A stretch of 64,000 nt of DNA from an uncultured Flavobacteriales bacterium (GTDB lineage: Bacteria; Bacteroidota; Bacteroidia; Flavobacteriales_D; Sanyastnellaceae), in NCBI GenBank assembly GCA_938085105.1, contig CALKGK010000012.1, forward strand, positions 1 through 64,000, in the 5' to 3' direction. This document shows positions 34,967 through 43,730 of the stretch, piece after piece (position 1 is the stretch's first letter; each line of letters begins with the position of its first letter). The position numbers were made by a program, and so were the translations under genes. Under the pieces are notes generated by a model. That model had not been told where the DNA came from. It did not search any database and worked only from the letters and a program-made list of their open reading frames with translations.

Positions 34967-35992
34967 TTACTTTAACAGTTGCTCTACTGCTGTTTGTGGA
35001 TCAATGAGTCCTTCATTAACTTTTGCTTTGAGGGCGATCAATGAAGCTGCTTTTTCTGGTTGAGAGAGGAAGTCGAGCAAAATGGCTTCTTTCAACAAAC
35101 TGTCAAACCAACCCAAGTTTTGTGACTTGCGTTGCTTTTCTAAAAAGCCATTTTCTTTGAGTTGAAGAAAGAATTCATCCATATTGGATTGAACTTCATC
35201 CAAACCTGTTCCTTCGTAAGCAGAAGTTAGGAAAACTTTCGTGTACCATTCGCTTTCCGAAGGAGGAAAGAGGTGCAAGGCGTTGCTGTATTCTGCTTTG
35301 GCCCGTTTGGAGGCCATTTCGTTTCCGCTATCCACCTTGGTGATGGCAATTCCATCGGCCATTTCCATGATTCCCCGCTTGATGCCTTGCAGTTCATCTC
35401 CCGCTCCTGCAAGCATAAGAAGGAGGAAGTAATCCACCATGGATCGAACGGCAATTTCGGACTGACCCACCCCCACAGTTTCAATAAGAATAACATCATA
35501 TCCTGCGGCTTCGCACAATAACATGGCTTCACGGGTTCGGGCTGCAACACCACCAAGTGCGTCGTTTGCCGGACTAGGACGGATGAATGCAGAAACGTGA
35601 TTGGACAACTTCTCCATCCGAGTTTTATCACCAAGAATGCTTCCTTTGCTTCTTTGGCTGCTCGGATCAATTGCTAAAACAGCAACACGAAGACCGGATT
35701 CGATCAACTGCAATCCAAATTCTTCGATGAAGGTACTTTTTCCAACACCTGGAACTCCGGTTATTCCAATTCTTTTGGCTTTGCCCGTGTAAGGGAGGAG
35801 GTTTTGAATCAGTTTTCGGCTCAAGGACCGATCGTCTTGCGCGCTGCTTTCACACAAGGTAATGGCCGTAGCCAATGCACTTCGATCTCCTTTCAGAAGT
35901 GAAGTTTCAATCGTATTGATGTCCTTTCTTGCTTTGGAGCGTGCCTGAAGTCGTTCTTGCGCTAGCGCTTTGGCTTTTTTGCTTTGATTCAT
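34967..35992 (-). CDS. meaB: Methylmalonyl-CoA mutase-associated GTPase MeaB/ArgK
   Basis: MeaB protects and reloads B12-dependent methylmalonyl-CoA mutase. The 341-residue G3E GTPase has Walker A GITGVPGVGKST (about 76-87), a switch block DPSSQRSKGSILGDKTRME, the family loop FIRPSPANDALGG, Walker B-like LIETVGVGQSE and the NKxD-equivalent ITKVDSG. The N-terminal helix (1-40) and C-terminal dimerisation helices are present. The mutase subunits are not in the window. It is monocistronic; the 35-base upstream gap separates it from the response regulator gene. Confidence 0.93.
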   Translation of the reverse strand: MNQSKKAKALAQERLQARSKARKDINTIETSLLKGDRSALATAITLCESSAQDDRSLSRKLIQNLLPYTGKAKRIGITGVPGVGKSTFIEEFGLQLIESGLRVAVLAIDPSSQRSKGSILGDKTRMEKLSNHVSAFIRPSPANDALGGVAARTREAMLLCEAAGYDVILIETVGVGQSEIAVRSMVDYFLLLMLAGAGDELQGIKRGIMEMADGIAITKVDSGNEMASKRAKAEYSNALHLFPPSESEWYTKVFLTSAYEGTGLDEVQSNMDEFFLQLKENGFLEKQRKSQNLGWFDSLLKEAILLDFLSQPEKAASLIALKAKVNEGLIDPQTAVEQLLK

Positions 35993-36027
35993 CCTAAAGC
36001 GAAGATACTACAAGGAATTGATAAGAA

Positions 36028-36435
36028 TCAAAAGTCCATTCTCCGTTCTGTGGTAGAGAGAATTTCTGTGAGTGTTCGAACTGTAATTGGCTTGCAAATA
36101 AATCCATAAACCGAGTCAAAACTGAAGGCTTTTTCACGATCTCTCAGGTCTAAAGAAGAAGTAATCATGAAAATCTTTGTGCTTTGAGTGCTCTCTTTTG
36201 GAAGTTTTTCAAAGGTTTGAAGGAATTCGAAACCGTTGATTTCGGGCATGTTGATGTCGAGAAAAATATACTCGGGCAATTCACCACCTTCTTGAACCGT
36301 CTCTTTGAGAAAGTCCAAGGCAAGCAGACTCGATTTGAACTCCATCACCTGAGCATCTTTTTTGTGATACTTAATGGTTGTGGAATGCACCAAATTCATT
36401 GTGCTATCATCGTCAACTAAAATAAACTTACTCAT
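36028..36435 (-). CDS. Single-domain response regulator
   Basis: A 135-residue receiver domain with acidic pair Asp8/Asp9, phosphorylation site Asp60 in YIFLDINMPEINGFEF and Lys115 in FICKPIT. No output domain follows. Its start overlaps the end of the multi-PAS kinase gene by eight bases, so kinase and regulator form a two-component pair. Single receivers of this kind pass signals by protein contact, as CheY does, or shuttle phosphate; the kinase here has no receiver or Hpt of its own. Confidence 0.9.
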   Translation of the reverse strand: MSKFILVDDDSTMNLVHSTTIKYHKKDAQVMEFKSSLLALDFLKETVQEGGELPEYIFLDINMPEINGFEFLQTFEKLPKESTQSTKIFMITSSLDLRDREKAFSFDSVYGFICKPITVRTLTEILSTTERRMDF

Positions 36436-39340
36436 GTTTTAACACTTTATGTGGGTGTATAATGGTAAAGGTGCTTCCTTTTCCCCATTCAGCGTCCACC
36501 TTAATCTTCCCGCCAAATTTTTCGATGATCTCTCTGCAAAGGTACAAACCTAATCCGGTTCCAATGCTTTCACTGGTGCCTCGATAAAACATGTCGAATA
36601 CTTTCTCGATGCTTTGCTGACTAATTCCCTGGCCATTGTCTGAAATCTCAATCATGGTTGCTTCTTCAGTATGGAAGACCTTAACCATTACATAAGCATC
36701 AGGAATGGATCTACGGTATTTCACAGCATTTCCGATGATGTTTTTAAGAAGGACATTCATCCGGGTTTCATCACTTACAATGATCGGACTTCCTTCTACT
36801 TCCATGTTTAGAGCAATGCCTTCGGGTGCAGAAAATTTGAGGTCAGTAAAAATCGTACTCACCAATTGCGCGAGGTCTATCGGTTTCAAACTGAGATCCA
36901 GGCGGGCATTTCTTGAGTAGTCCAATATCTCTTGAATGGTACTGTCCAAGCGCAAAACACTGTCTTCTGCAAGACGGAGATAATTTTCTACATTGGGTTC
37001 CACCGTGGTGGTTTGAAAAATCAAGTGAATCAAACCTTTGATCGCCAGTAAAGGAGACCTCAAATCATGGGATACACTGTAAACAAAGTTGTCCAACTCC
37101 GCATTGATCTTTTTGAGCTCATTATTTTTAGTGATGACAGAATTTTGAATTTCTTTCATCTGTGTAATGTTCACTCCTGAAATCACGAGGTATTCTAGTT
37201 CTTTCTTTTCATTGAGGTGAGGTAGTATATTTCTTAAAACGAATTTGTCATTTCCGTATTTGTCCAAGAGGTGCTCCTCCATCTGCACAAGGGAGTTTCC
37301 TTTTTGAGCTTCTTTGATTTTGGCTAAAAACTCTGGGCGGTCCTTCAAGACCTCCTCGACCGCTTTACCTTCGCTGTTTTTCCAATTTAATTCTTGGTCT
37401 TCTAAGAGTTTGTTGATGAAGACAATATTTAATTTTGGACTTAAAACTGCAATTTTCGCAGGAGAATTATTCAGTACATTTTCATAGAATTGCTTCAAAG
37501 AATCCAGTTCATTGACGTAGGAATCTCGTTCTTTAAGCGCATTTTCTAAACTCTTTGTCAGTTGTTTTTCCGAGGTGATGTCTAGAATAATATTGATGAA
37601 GCCGCTCAATTCTTTTTCTTGGTTGAAGACCCTTCCAGAACTCACCAAAAGGAAAAGCGATTCTTTCTTCACGTTTTCGATTTCCACTTCGAACACAGCT
37701 TCATCAATTCTCCGATAGGAGAGGAGTTCTCCTTTTTGGATTCGATCTTGAAGTGTGCGTTCGGGTTCCAGTCCAAGAATGAGCGCTTCTGGATGCCTAA
37801 TACCTGATTTTTCGAAGAATGGGGCATTCATGAAGACTAAATCATCTTTAAGATTGGTTTCCACCAAGCCTAGATTCATGTTTTCAATCAGCTTACGGTA
37901 CTTCTCTTCACTTGCGATAAGCTTTTCTTGGGCTTGCTTGGTCTCAGTAATGTCGATGGAAGAACCAATGAGTCTCAAGATGTTCCCTTCATCGTCCGTT
38001 TCACAAATGGTCAAGGTTTTCAAGGTTCTCCATTCACCGTTGTCTAATCGACGAATGCGGTACTCCATTTCTACTGATTCTAATTCTTTCGCGTAAAGTC
38101 TTTCTTGGCTCTTCAGCACTCGATCAATATCATCTGGGTGAATTGAGGCACGCCAAAACCCAACAAGGTCATGCTTGATTTCTTCTTTTACTGAACCGTA
38201 TTGCTCGAGCAAAACATCGTTCCAAACGATGGTATTATCAATGAACTCCAGTTCCCAAATTCCAATTTGAGATTTCTTGGCAATTTGTTCAAACCTGGAA
38301 TTGATGCGCAGAATTTCTTCTTTTGCTTTGATTTCATTCGTGATGTCCTTCTGCAAGGAAATGAAATTGATCAACTCGTCTTGTTCGTTAAAAACAGGAG
38401 TGATTTCAATTTGATTGTAGTACTTACTTCCCGACTTGTGATAATTCAGCAAAGTGAGTTCTACGTTTTCTTTGTTGGCAAGAGCATTGCTCAGTATTTC
38501 CTTTGAAGTGCTGTCGGTTTCTGAACCGTGGAGAATATCCTTCGGTTTCTTTCCAACAATTTCTTCCAGGGTGAATCCAGAGGATTCTGAAAATGAATCA
38601 TTTACCCACTCAATTCTTCCTTTGCTATCGGTGATGATTACCCCATTTTTGGTTTTGGTAGCAATGAGGGAGAGCTTTTTCAGTTCCAGCTCAGAGGCGG
38701 TGATGGTCTCGATTTGTTGCTGGATTTGCTCTGATTTTTTAATGTTTCCAAGTATGGATTGTACTTGCTGACTAAACACTTTGAAAATCGTATCGTGTAG
38801 GGAGTCGATGGATTTGTATAGTGGTAAGTTTTTGAGTGAAATCAGGCCTATAATTACCAGACAGCTGCCGGATTCGACATCGGTGTATCGAAAGAAAAAG
38901 GCTTTTGAAAAATGTTTTAAAGCAAGCAGATTTTCCCGAAGGTTCAATTTTTCTCGAATAACGCCAACCCCTTGAGTTGGAGCGGTAATCAATTCGAGGT
39001 CGTGGATGATGTTTTGAGCTTCTTTCGGATTTACTTCAATGCCATCATGAAAAAGCTGAGCATCGTCTTTTCCATCAATATTTTGCTCTAAAACGAAGGC
39101 CGTTTCAAACTCGAAAACATCCACTACAGCTTCTGAACTCAGGGCAAGAAGTGTTTTTGAATCCGGACACTTCAAGGCCTCTGAGTAAAAGTCGCTCATC
39201 CGCTTATACAACACCAACTCCTGATCCAAGCGATCACGAGTATTGATGAGTTCTTGTTCGGTGTGGGAAAAACGGGTCACTCTCAACTGCAGTTTCCTGT
39301 AGTCTTCGAGCAAAGTATTAAAGTCTGGTTGGTCGAGCAA
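36428..39340 (-). CDS. Multi-PAS hybrid-type sensor histidine kinase (soluble)
   Basis: A 970-residue cytosolic kinase with no transmembrane segment. After a coiled N-terminus (1-55) and a GAF-like stretch (60-200) come at least four PAS/PAC units: FSESSGFTLEEIVGKKPKD with KHDVT-like PAC, GSVKEEIKHDLVGFWRASIHPDD, a third from about 490 and a fourth from about 615. The catalytic core is FVYSVSHDLRSPLLAIKG (phospho-His about 743) and the ATPase blocks ISDNGQGIS and GTGLGLYLC. The start is TTG at 39340; no ATG lies upstream before a stop. It is encoded after a FIST-domain protein and before a single-domain regulator, so FIST is likely to supply the input. Confidence 0.88.
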   Translation of the reverse strand: MLDQPDFNTLLEDYRKLQLRVTRFSHTEQELINTRDRLDQELVLYKRMSDFYSEALKCPDSKTLLALSSEAVVDVFEFETAFVLEQNIDGKDDAQLFHDGIEVNPKEAQNIIHDLELITAPTQGVGVIREKLNLRENLLALKHFSKAFFFRYTDVESGSCLVIIGLISLKNLPLYKSIDSLHDTIFKVFSQQVQSILGNIKKSEQIQQQIETITASELELKKLSLIATKTKNGVIITDSKGRIEWVNDSFSESSGFTLEEIVGKKPKDILHGSETDSTSKEILSNALANKENVELTLLNYHKSGSKYYNQIEITPVFNEQDELINFISLQKDITNEIKAKEEILRINSRFEQIAKKSQIGIWELEFIDNTIVWNDVLLEQYGSVKEEIKHDLVGFWRASIHPDDIDRVLKSQERLYAKELESVEMEYRIRRLDNGEWRTLKTLTICETDDEGNILRLIGSSIDITETKQAQEKLIASEEKYRKLIENMNLGLVETNLKDDLVFMNAPFFEKSGIRHPEALILGLEPERTLQDRIQKGELLSYRRIDEAVFEVEIENVKKESLFLLVSSGRVFNQEKELSGFINIILDITSEKQLTKSLENALKERDSYVNELDSLKQFYENVLNNSPAKIAVLSPKLNIVFINKLLEDQELNWKNSEGKAVEEVLKDRPEFLAKIKEAQKGNSLVQMEEHLLDKYGNDKFVLRNILPHLNEKKELEYLVISGVNITQMKEIQNSVITKNNELKKINAELDNFVYSVSHDLRSPLLAIKGLIHLIFQTTTVEPNVENYLRLAEDSVLRLDSTIQEILDYSRNARLDLSLKPIDLAQLVSTIFTDLKFSAPEGIALNMEVEGSPIIVSDETRMNVLLKNIIGNAVKYRRSIPDAYVMVKVFHTEEATMIEISDNGQGISQQSIEKVFDMFYRGTSESIGTGLGLYLCREIIEKFGGKIKVDAEWGKGSTFTIIHPHKVLKHE

Positions 39341-39359
39341 AATGGATCGTGCTTTTCGT

Positions 39360-40544
39360 TTATCGATAAATCACATAGAGTGCAGTGGTGTAGTTGTGAT
39401 ATTCATTTTTACCATTCAATCGAGCAAATTCACCAAAACCATACATACCAAGCCAAGGCGGACATTCACCATTTTGATAGAATGGAAACTGCATTTTTCC
39501 AACCAATTCTTCTTTAATGATTCTGTTGAATAGGAATCTTCCCCGAGCCAAACAATCGGCGTGAAATACAGCTACCGGCTTTCCATCTCCCATGCGTTCA
39601 ATCATGTTTTCAACCATGCGATCCATCTCAGAAAAAATCAACTCCTCATCACGAGTGGTGAGCCAAAGTTTCGTTCCTTCTGGAATATCGCAGGCGTAGT
39701 GCATGTCGTTTCCATCCTTGGTAGTAACCACACGCAAAATATGTTGATTTCCATATTCCTTAGCCAATTCAGGACTCAGTTCTTCTCCCAAAGCACCAAT
39801 TGGAATGGTGTCTCCACAATCTGCACTGGGTTCAAGGCCTAAGCGACCAGTATATTCTTCCCAAGCTGGTTTACCGTTCAATTCTTGAATGGTGTTTCCA
39901 TGAGACTTCGTGACAATCAGCGGTTCTCCAACGGCAACGAATCCATGAGTAGCTTGTGTTTCTATCTTCAAAGAGGGATCTGAAAAACCAAGGGCAAAGG
40001 CACCGTGTTCAAAGACTTCCTCATCCACCGCTTGATAACTAATATGCCCCTTCATGTTATCAGAAGAAGTAGCACCAAAAATGGTCACATCTTCTCCAAG
40101 AACCTCTTCAAAGGCTTGAATACAGAGGTCGTTGGCGATATCGATTCCCGAAGCTAGGAAATAAACCATGTTGATGTTGTTGGACTGTTCCTTCAGTGAT
40201 TTGGCCATTTTCAAAGCTTCTTGATAGGCCGTTTCTCCAGAAATATTTGAAGTGCTCGCAATGTGAAACTCTTTTCCCTTTACGGCCATGATGCCGATGT
40301 CTTTCATGGATTCACTTACACCTTCTCTCCCTACGATACCACAACAAGAGGAAGCGAGCACACGGGCATTCGGTGCCATGGCTTTTGTTTGATCGACGAG
40401 CTCTTGGAAGTTATGTCCAATGGAAGCATTGATGACAACCAGGTCTGCGGAATCATAAGCCTCGCCCAAAGCGATTTCCATGCATTCCATGATGGCGCGT
40501 TTTGAATTAACGATGCGCGCACTTGCTGAAAAAAATTCCAACAT
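39360..40544 (-). CDS. FIST-domain (FIST_N + FIST_C) sensory protein
   Basis: A 394-residue protein with the FIST_N region (SSCCGIVGREGVSE, GIMAVKGKEFHIASTSN) and FIST_C region (IGALGEELSPELAKEYGNQHILRVV, then VENMIERMGDGKPVAVFHADCLARGR). FIST proteins are predicted to bind small ligands, often amino acids, and are commonly linked to signal transduction. Here it is the first gene of an operon with a multi-PAS kinase (20 bases downstream) and a response regulator. It has no membrane helix, so it would sense a cytosolic ligand and act on the kinase by contact. Confidence 0.85.
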   Translation of the reverse strand: MLEFFSASARIVNSKRAIMECMEIALGEAYDSADLVVINASIGHNFQELVDQTKAMAPNARVLASSCCGIVGREGVSESMKDIGIMAVKGKEFHIASTSNISGETAYQEALKMAKSLKEQSNNINMVYFLASGIDIANDLCIQAFEEVLGEDVTIFGATSSDNMKGHISYQAVDEEVFEHGAFALGFSDPSLKIETQATHGFVAVGEPLIVTKSHGNTIQELNGKPAWEEYTGRLGLEPSADCGDTIPIGALGEELSPELAKEYGNQHILRVVTTKDGNDMHYACDIPEGTKLWLTTRDEELIFSEMDRMVENMIERMGDGKPVAVFHADCLARGRFLFNRIIKEELVGKMQFPFYQNGECPPWLGMYGFGEFARLNGKNEYHNYTTALYVIYR

Positions 40545-40657
40545 AGTTTTGATTATTAGAGGTTAGTTGAAGCAATATTACGGAATCCCAAAAGATGTTT
40601 TGTAAGAATTGGTCTGATAAGGAGAAACTCCTTGCAATGAATGCAAAACTCACCCGT

Positions 40658-41299
40658 TCAATACTTTCTCACCCATTCCGGATCGTTGGCCGCTTTGATG
40701 AGTGCAAAGGCCTTACTTCCAATAGCAAAATCATTGAGTCGATGCACACCAAATGGATTCAATTTGATAAGCTGACTTTTGTCTGGAGCGTGTTTAAAAT
40801 TCGACCAACCCCGTTCTTTTGAAGTAGCTTCTTCCACGTTACTTGATTCAAGCGGCTCCGTTTCAAAATCTCCGGGTTTGGTTTGGTGCCTCAATTTCCA
40901 GAGCTGATCCATTACATGGCAAGAGCCATAATAACGTCCTGAAAGAGAATCGTATTTGGCTTTGCACATATTGATTCCATGCTTCAGAAAAAGGTGCTCT
41001 GCTTTAAGGTTACTTTTCGCCGCAAGATTGCCAGTGGCGATAGCGATAAATTCTTGTTGGTTGATGTGTTTCTTAGCGACAATTAGCCCCTTGTGCATGC
41101 TTACTTCTGCATAGGTGATGGGCTCCGTGTAATTCGGCATGAGCGAGAAGGCAAGCTCATAAGTCACTGCAGGAGTAGGATTGGCAAGTGCTGTTTTTGA
41201 GCACTTGGAGATGGAAGAATGCTTTGAAAAGTCGCGAGGACTTGGAATCAAGAAAAGCAAACACCAACTGAAAAGGTATTGAGTAAAATGGCTTGACAT
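40658..41299 (-). CDS. Exported protein of unknown family
   Basis: I do not recognise this 213-residue product. It has a hydrophobic N-terminal segment (FTQYLFSWCLLFLIP) consistent with a signal peptide, an even mix of beta and helix in the mature part, and a Cys pair in KHGINMCKAKYDSLSGRYYGSC. Two segments, TYAEVSMHKGLIVAKKH and EFIAIATGNLAAKSNLKAEHL, look like conserved beta strands. It is a lone minus-strand gene between the FIST operon and a plus-strand lipoprotein. No function is suggested. Confidence 0.6.
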   Translation of the reverse strand: MSSHFTQYLFSWCLLFLIPSPRDFSKHSSISKCSKTALANPTPAVTYELAFSLMPNYTEPITYAEVSMHKGLIVAKKHINQQEFIAIATGNLAAKSNLKAEHLFLKHGINMCKAKYDSLSGRYYGSCHVMDQLWKLRHQTKPGDFETEPLESSNVEEATSKERGWSNFKHAPDKSQLIKLNPFGVHRLNDFAIGSKAFALIKAANDPEWVRKY

Positions 41300-41398
41300 G
41301 TTTTGTTAGGTGTTTGAATCTCTACGTTTTATAATAAAAAATGTTCCAAATGAGTACCGGATGTACCTTTAAACGAGGAACATTATTAACTTCGTATC

Positions 41399-41878
41399 AT
41401 GCTCAAGCACGGACTACTTCTTTTTTCCTTTTGTCTTATTTTATTCTCTTGTGGAGTGAATGATCCTGGCACTGGCGAAGGTTTTGATTTTGACCGACTG
41501 TGCGGAAAGTGGATGGACATTAGTGAAGATACTGCCTTCAATGAAGAGTGGAGAAAAGCTTCGGAGGGGCTTTATGAAGGCAGAGGATACGTTTTGAGTG
41601 AGAACGATACTGTATTTATTGAAACACTTGCAATTGAGGTGGAAGGAACAAAGGCAGTGTATCAAGCCCAGGTGAGCAATCAAAACAAAGAGCGCAAGAT
41701 TCCTTTCGAAGCCCTCGAACAAAAGAAAAACAAAGTCGTTTTTGAAAATGTACAGCACGATTTCCCCCAACGTATCATCTACGAACTCAAGTCCAATGAA
41801 GAGCTTCGAGTAGCCATTGAAGGATATGAAAATGGAGTTTATCGCAAGTTGAAATTTGATTTTAAACGAGCAGAGTAG
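41399..41878 (+). CDS. DUF6265-like lipoprotein
   Basis: A 159-residue lipoprotein with lipobox CLILFSC at residues 12-18. The mature part ends in VVFENVQHDFPQRIIYELKSNEELRVAIEGY, the characteristic motif of DUF6265, together with LCGKWMDI near the start. The fold is probably a small beta-barrel. The upstream TAACTTCG (41387-41394), a -7-like box with one mismatch, ends five bases before the ATG. Monocistronic; role unknown. Confidence 0.78.
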   Translation: MLKHGLLLFSFCLILFSCGVNDPGTGEGFDFDRLCGKWMDISEDTAFNEEWRKASEGLYEGRGYVLSENDTVFIETLAIEVEGTKAVYQAQVSNQNKERKIPFEALEQKKNKVVFENVQHDFPQRIIYELKSNEELRVAIEGYENGVYRKLKFDFKRAE

Positions 41879-41994
41879 CCCAGCTTTCAATTCCATTTTA
41901 TGGTTATCACATCTTTGAGAAAAGCCGAGAGTGCAAATCAAGATTTTCGGTCTTATAATTGTAGTAGATGGAAAGCACAGAACGTTCCAATAAC

Positions 41995-42762
41995 ATGATA
42001 AAACCCCAACTTCTTATATTCTTATCCCTTTTGGTCTTTCTAGATCTACGCGCTCAAGAAACGCAAGTGAGTTTTAATGATAGCAGCATCTATGTGAGTG
42101 GTGTGGTGATGGATGAACAGGGGATAGGTTTGGGAGATTTGATGGTGGTGAACCGTTCAACCGGACAAGGGATCTTTGGTGAAGCCGATGGTTCATTTTT
42201 GGTGAAGATTAAAAAAGGAGATGCCCTTCAGTTTGGCGCTTTTGGCTTCAATTCCTATCGTATTTCCTTCAAAGATAGCGCTTATCAACCCCAGTACGAG
42301 GTCAACATCCGTCTGAAAAGACTTCAGATAGAACTCGCCGAAGCTCAAGTCATCGCACCCCGTGAACTTCGAGACATCATTGCTGACATTGAAGAGCTGG
42401 GCTACAACGAAAAAGACTACAAAGTGAGCGGTGTAGACGCGTTCTCCAGCCCCATTACCTTCCTCTATGAAACCTTCTCCAAACGAGAACAAAGCAAACG
42501 AGAAGCTTTTGCCCTAGAGAACAGAGATCAGCGAAGAGATCTATTGAAAGAGCTTTTCATTAAATATGTAGAGTACGATATCATTCAACTTAACGATGAA
42601 GAGTTTGATGATTTTATTGCCTACGTTGATCCTGGTGATGCGGTGCTTCAAAGGTGGTCTCAGTACGAATTCATCATGTATGTGAAAGATCGCTTTGTGG
42701 ACTTCAAAAGCATCGGTACACGGATGAAAGACAGCGATTTCAATTACCATTTGGACGATTAA
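41995..42762 (+). CDS. Carboxypeptidase-regulatory-like (CarboxypepD_reg) secreted protein
   Basis: The ATG at 41995 gives a clean signal peptide (MIKPQLLIFLSLLVFLDLRAQ); a nine-codon-longer start at 41968 is possible. The 255-residue product has a carboxypeptidase-regulatory-like beta domain (VSGVVMDEQGIGLGDLMVVNRSTGQGIFGEADGSFLVKIKKGD), then a helical, charged C-terminal half that includes DYKVSGVDAFSSPITFLYETFSKREQSKRE. This architecture is common in Bacteroidota and resembles proteins anchored near TonB or surface systems. Monocistronic. Confidence 0.75.
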   Translation: MIKPQLLIFLSLLVFLDLRAQETQVSFNDSSIYVSGVVMDEQGIGLGDLMVVNRSTGQGIFGEADGSFLVKIKKGDALQFGAFGFNSYRISFKDSAYQPQYEVNIRLKRLQIELAEAQVIAPRELRDIIADIEELGYNEKDYKVSGVDAFSSPITFLYETFSKREQSKREAFALENRDQRRDLLKELFIKYVEYDIIQLNDEEFDDFIAYVDPGDAVLQRWSQYEFIMYVKDRFVDFKSIGTRMKDSDFNYHLDD

Positions 42763-42887
42763 AATCATTGATCAAACCTCTTCCCAATTTTCGAAATTAT
42801 CGCCTTGCATAAACCTCTTCAGGCTAGGTTTGAATGCTTATTGATTTAGGTCGCCAAGATTGATCAAAAGCTTGGTTTTCTAGACTT

Positions 42888-42915
42888 TTGTTGGAAAGGA
42901 AAAGTGGTATCTTCG
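42888..42915 (+). promoter_or_regulatory. Promoter TTG-N17-TATCTTCG
   Basis: TTG at 42888-42890 and TATCTTCG at 42908-42915 are 17 bases apart, the best promoter match in this window, with one mismatch in TAnnTTTG. It precedes the 97-residue lipoprotein ATG by 19 bases. Confidence 0.6.
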
Positions 42916-42933
42916 CCGCTCTAAAATTAAATT

Positions 42934-43227
42934 ATGAAGAAAGTATACTACTGCACGGCAGCTGTCTTGGCCATGGTTTCGATGAATTCATGCATTTGCG
43001 AAGAAGGACAGTTAGAAATTGTAAATGAAGACAATGATGGTTGGTTCATCTACGTGGATGAAGACGAAGAGCATTACGTGGATCCAGAAGGAACCTTGGT
43101 TCTTGACCTGGATGAAGGTGAGCACGATATCTTCGGTTTAGAAGATAACATTGGTCCTGACGATAGCTACTCTTGGACGGTTGACATTGAAGGTTGTGAA
43201 GAAGAGACCATTTTCATCAACGACTAG
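42934..43227 (+). CDS. Small acidic lipoprotein
   Basis: A 97-residue protein with signal MKKVYYCTAAVLAMVSMNSC (Cys20 the likely lipid site). The mature 77 residues contain roughly a third Asp/Glu and a Trp pair (WFIYVDEDEEHYVDPEG, YSWTVDIEGCEEETIF), with two further Cys that could form a disulfide. It may be a small PEGA-like or beta-sandwich protein; I cannot name a family. It has a strong promoter match upstream, so it may be abundant. Role unknown. Confidence 0.68.
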   Translation: MKKVYYCTAAVLAMVSMNSCICEEGQLEIVNEDNDGWFIYVDEDEEHYVDPEGTLVLDLDEGEHDIFGLEDNIGPDDSYSWTVDIEGCEEETIFIND

Positions 43228-43326
43228 CATCCAGTGAGGAGTTTTCCTAGCATTTGAATTCTTTTTCAAATAACATATGAGCGGTGATTGAAGAGCAGTA
43301 GCTTTAAGATCGTCGCTTTTTTTGTG

Positions 43327-43668
43327 CTATTCAGTGAGGTAAGCGCTGTCGATGTAAAAGACGAAAATCTTGACGAGGAACATCACCATGATGAAGGCCA
43401 CGGCTAACACGCGAAGTATTTTAGCGTTTTTAGAAAATTGCTCAAACCGTCCAATCAAATCCACAAAAAGTGTGGCCACACCAAGGAACTCTAGAGCTGT
43501 GAAATAGCCTCGGTTTTCTTTCATCATCTGGAATACTTCAGTACAGAAGTTGGGCGATTGAAGGGGGTAGAATTTACCTAAAATGAACATCAAGTTCATC
43601 AACACAAACAGCACCGTGATGAAAACAAGCAAAACTTGGTCGGTTGTAGATTTTTCGCGCTTTTTCAA
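43327..43668 (-). CDS. Three-helix membrane protein of unknown function
   Basis: A 113-residue protein with three hydrophobic segments (about 12-33, 53-72 and 82-106) and a basic N-terminus (KKREKS), suggesting Nin topology. The start is TTG at 43668 because a stop codon lies close upstream. No recognised domain. It stands alone between the acidic lipoprotein and PorP/SprF genes. A weak imperfect hairpin with a T run (about 43275-43322) may end the upstream transcript. Confidence 0.6.
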   Translation of the reverse strand: MKKREKSTTDQVLLVFITVLFVLMNLMFILGKFYPLQSPNFCTEVFQMMKENRGYFTALEFLGVATLFVDLIGRFEQFSKNAKILRVLAVAFIMVMFLVKIFVFYIDSAYLTE

Positions 43669-43730
43669 GGACTTTTAAATTTCGACAAAGGTGAGGAATC
43701 TTTCACAAGCAAACAACGTCTTGTTCCCGC

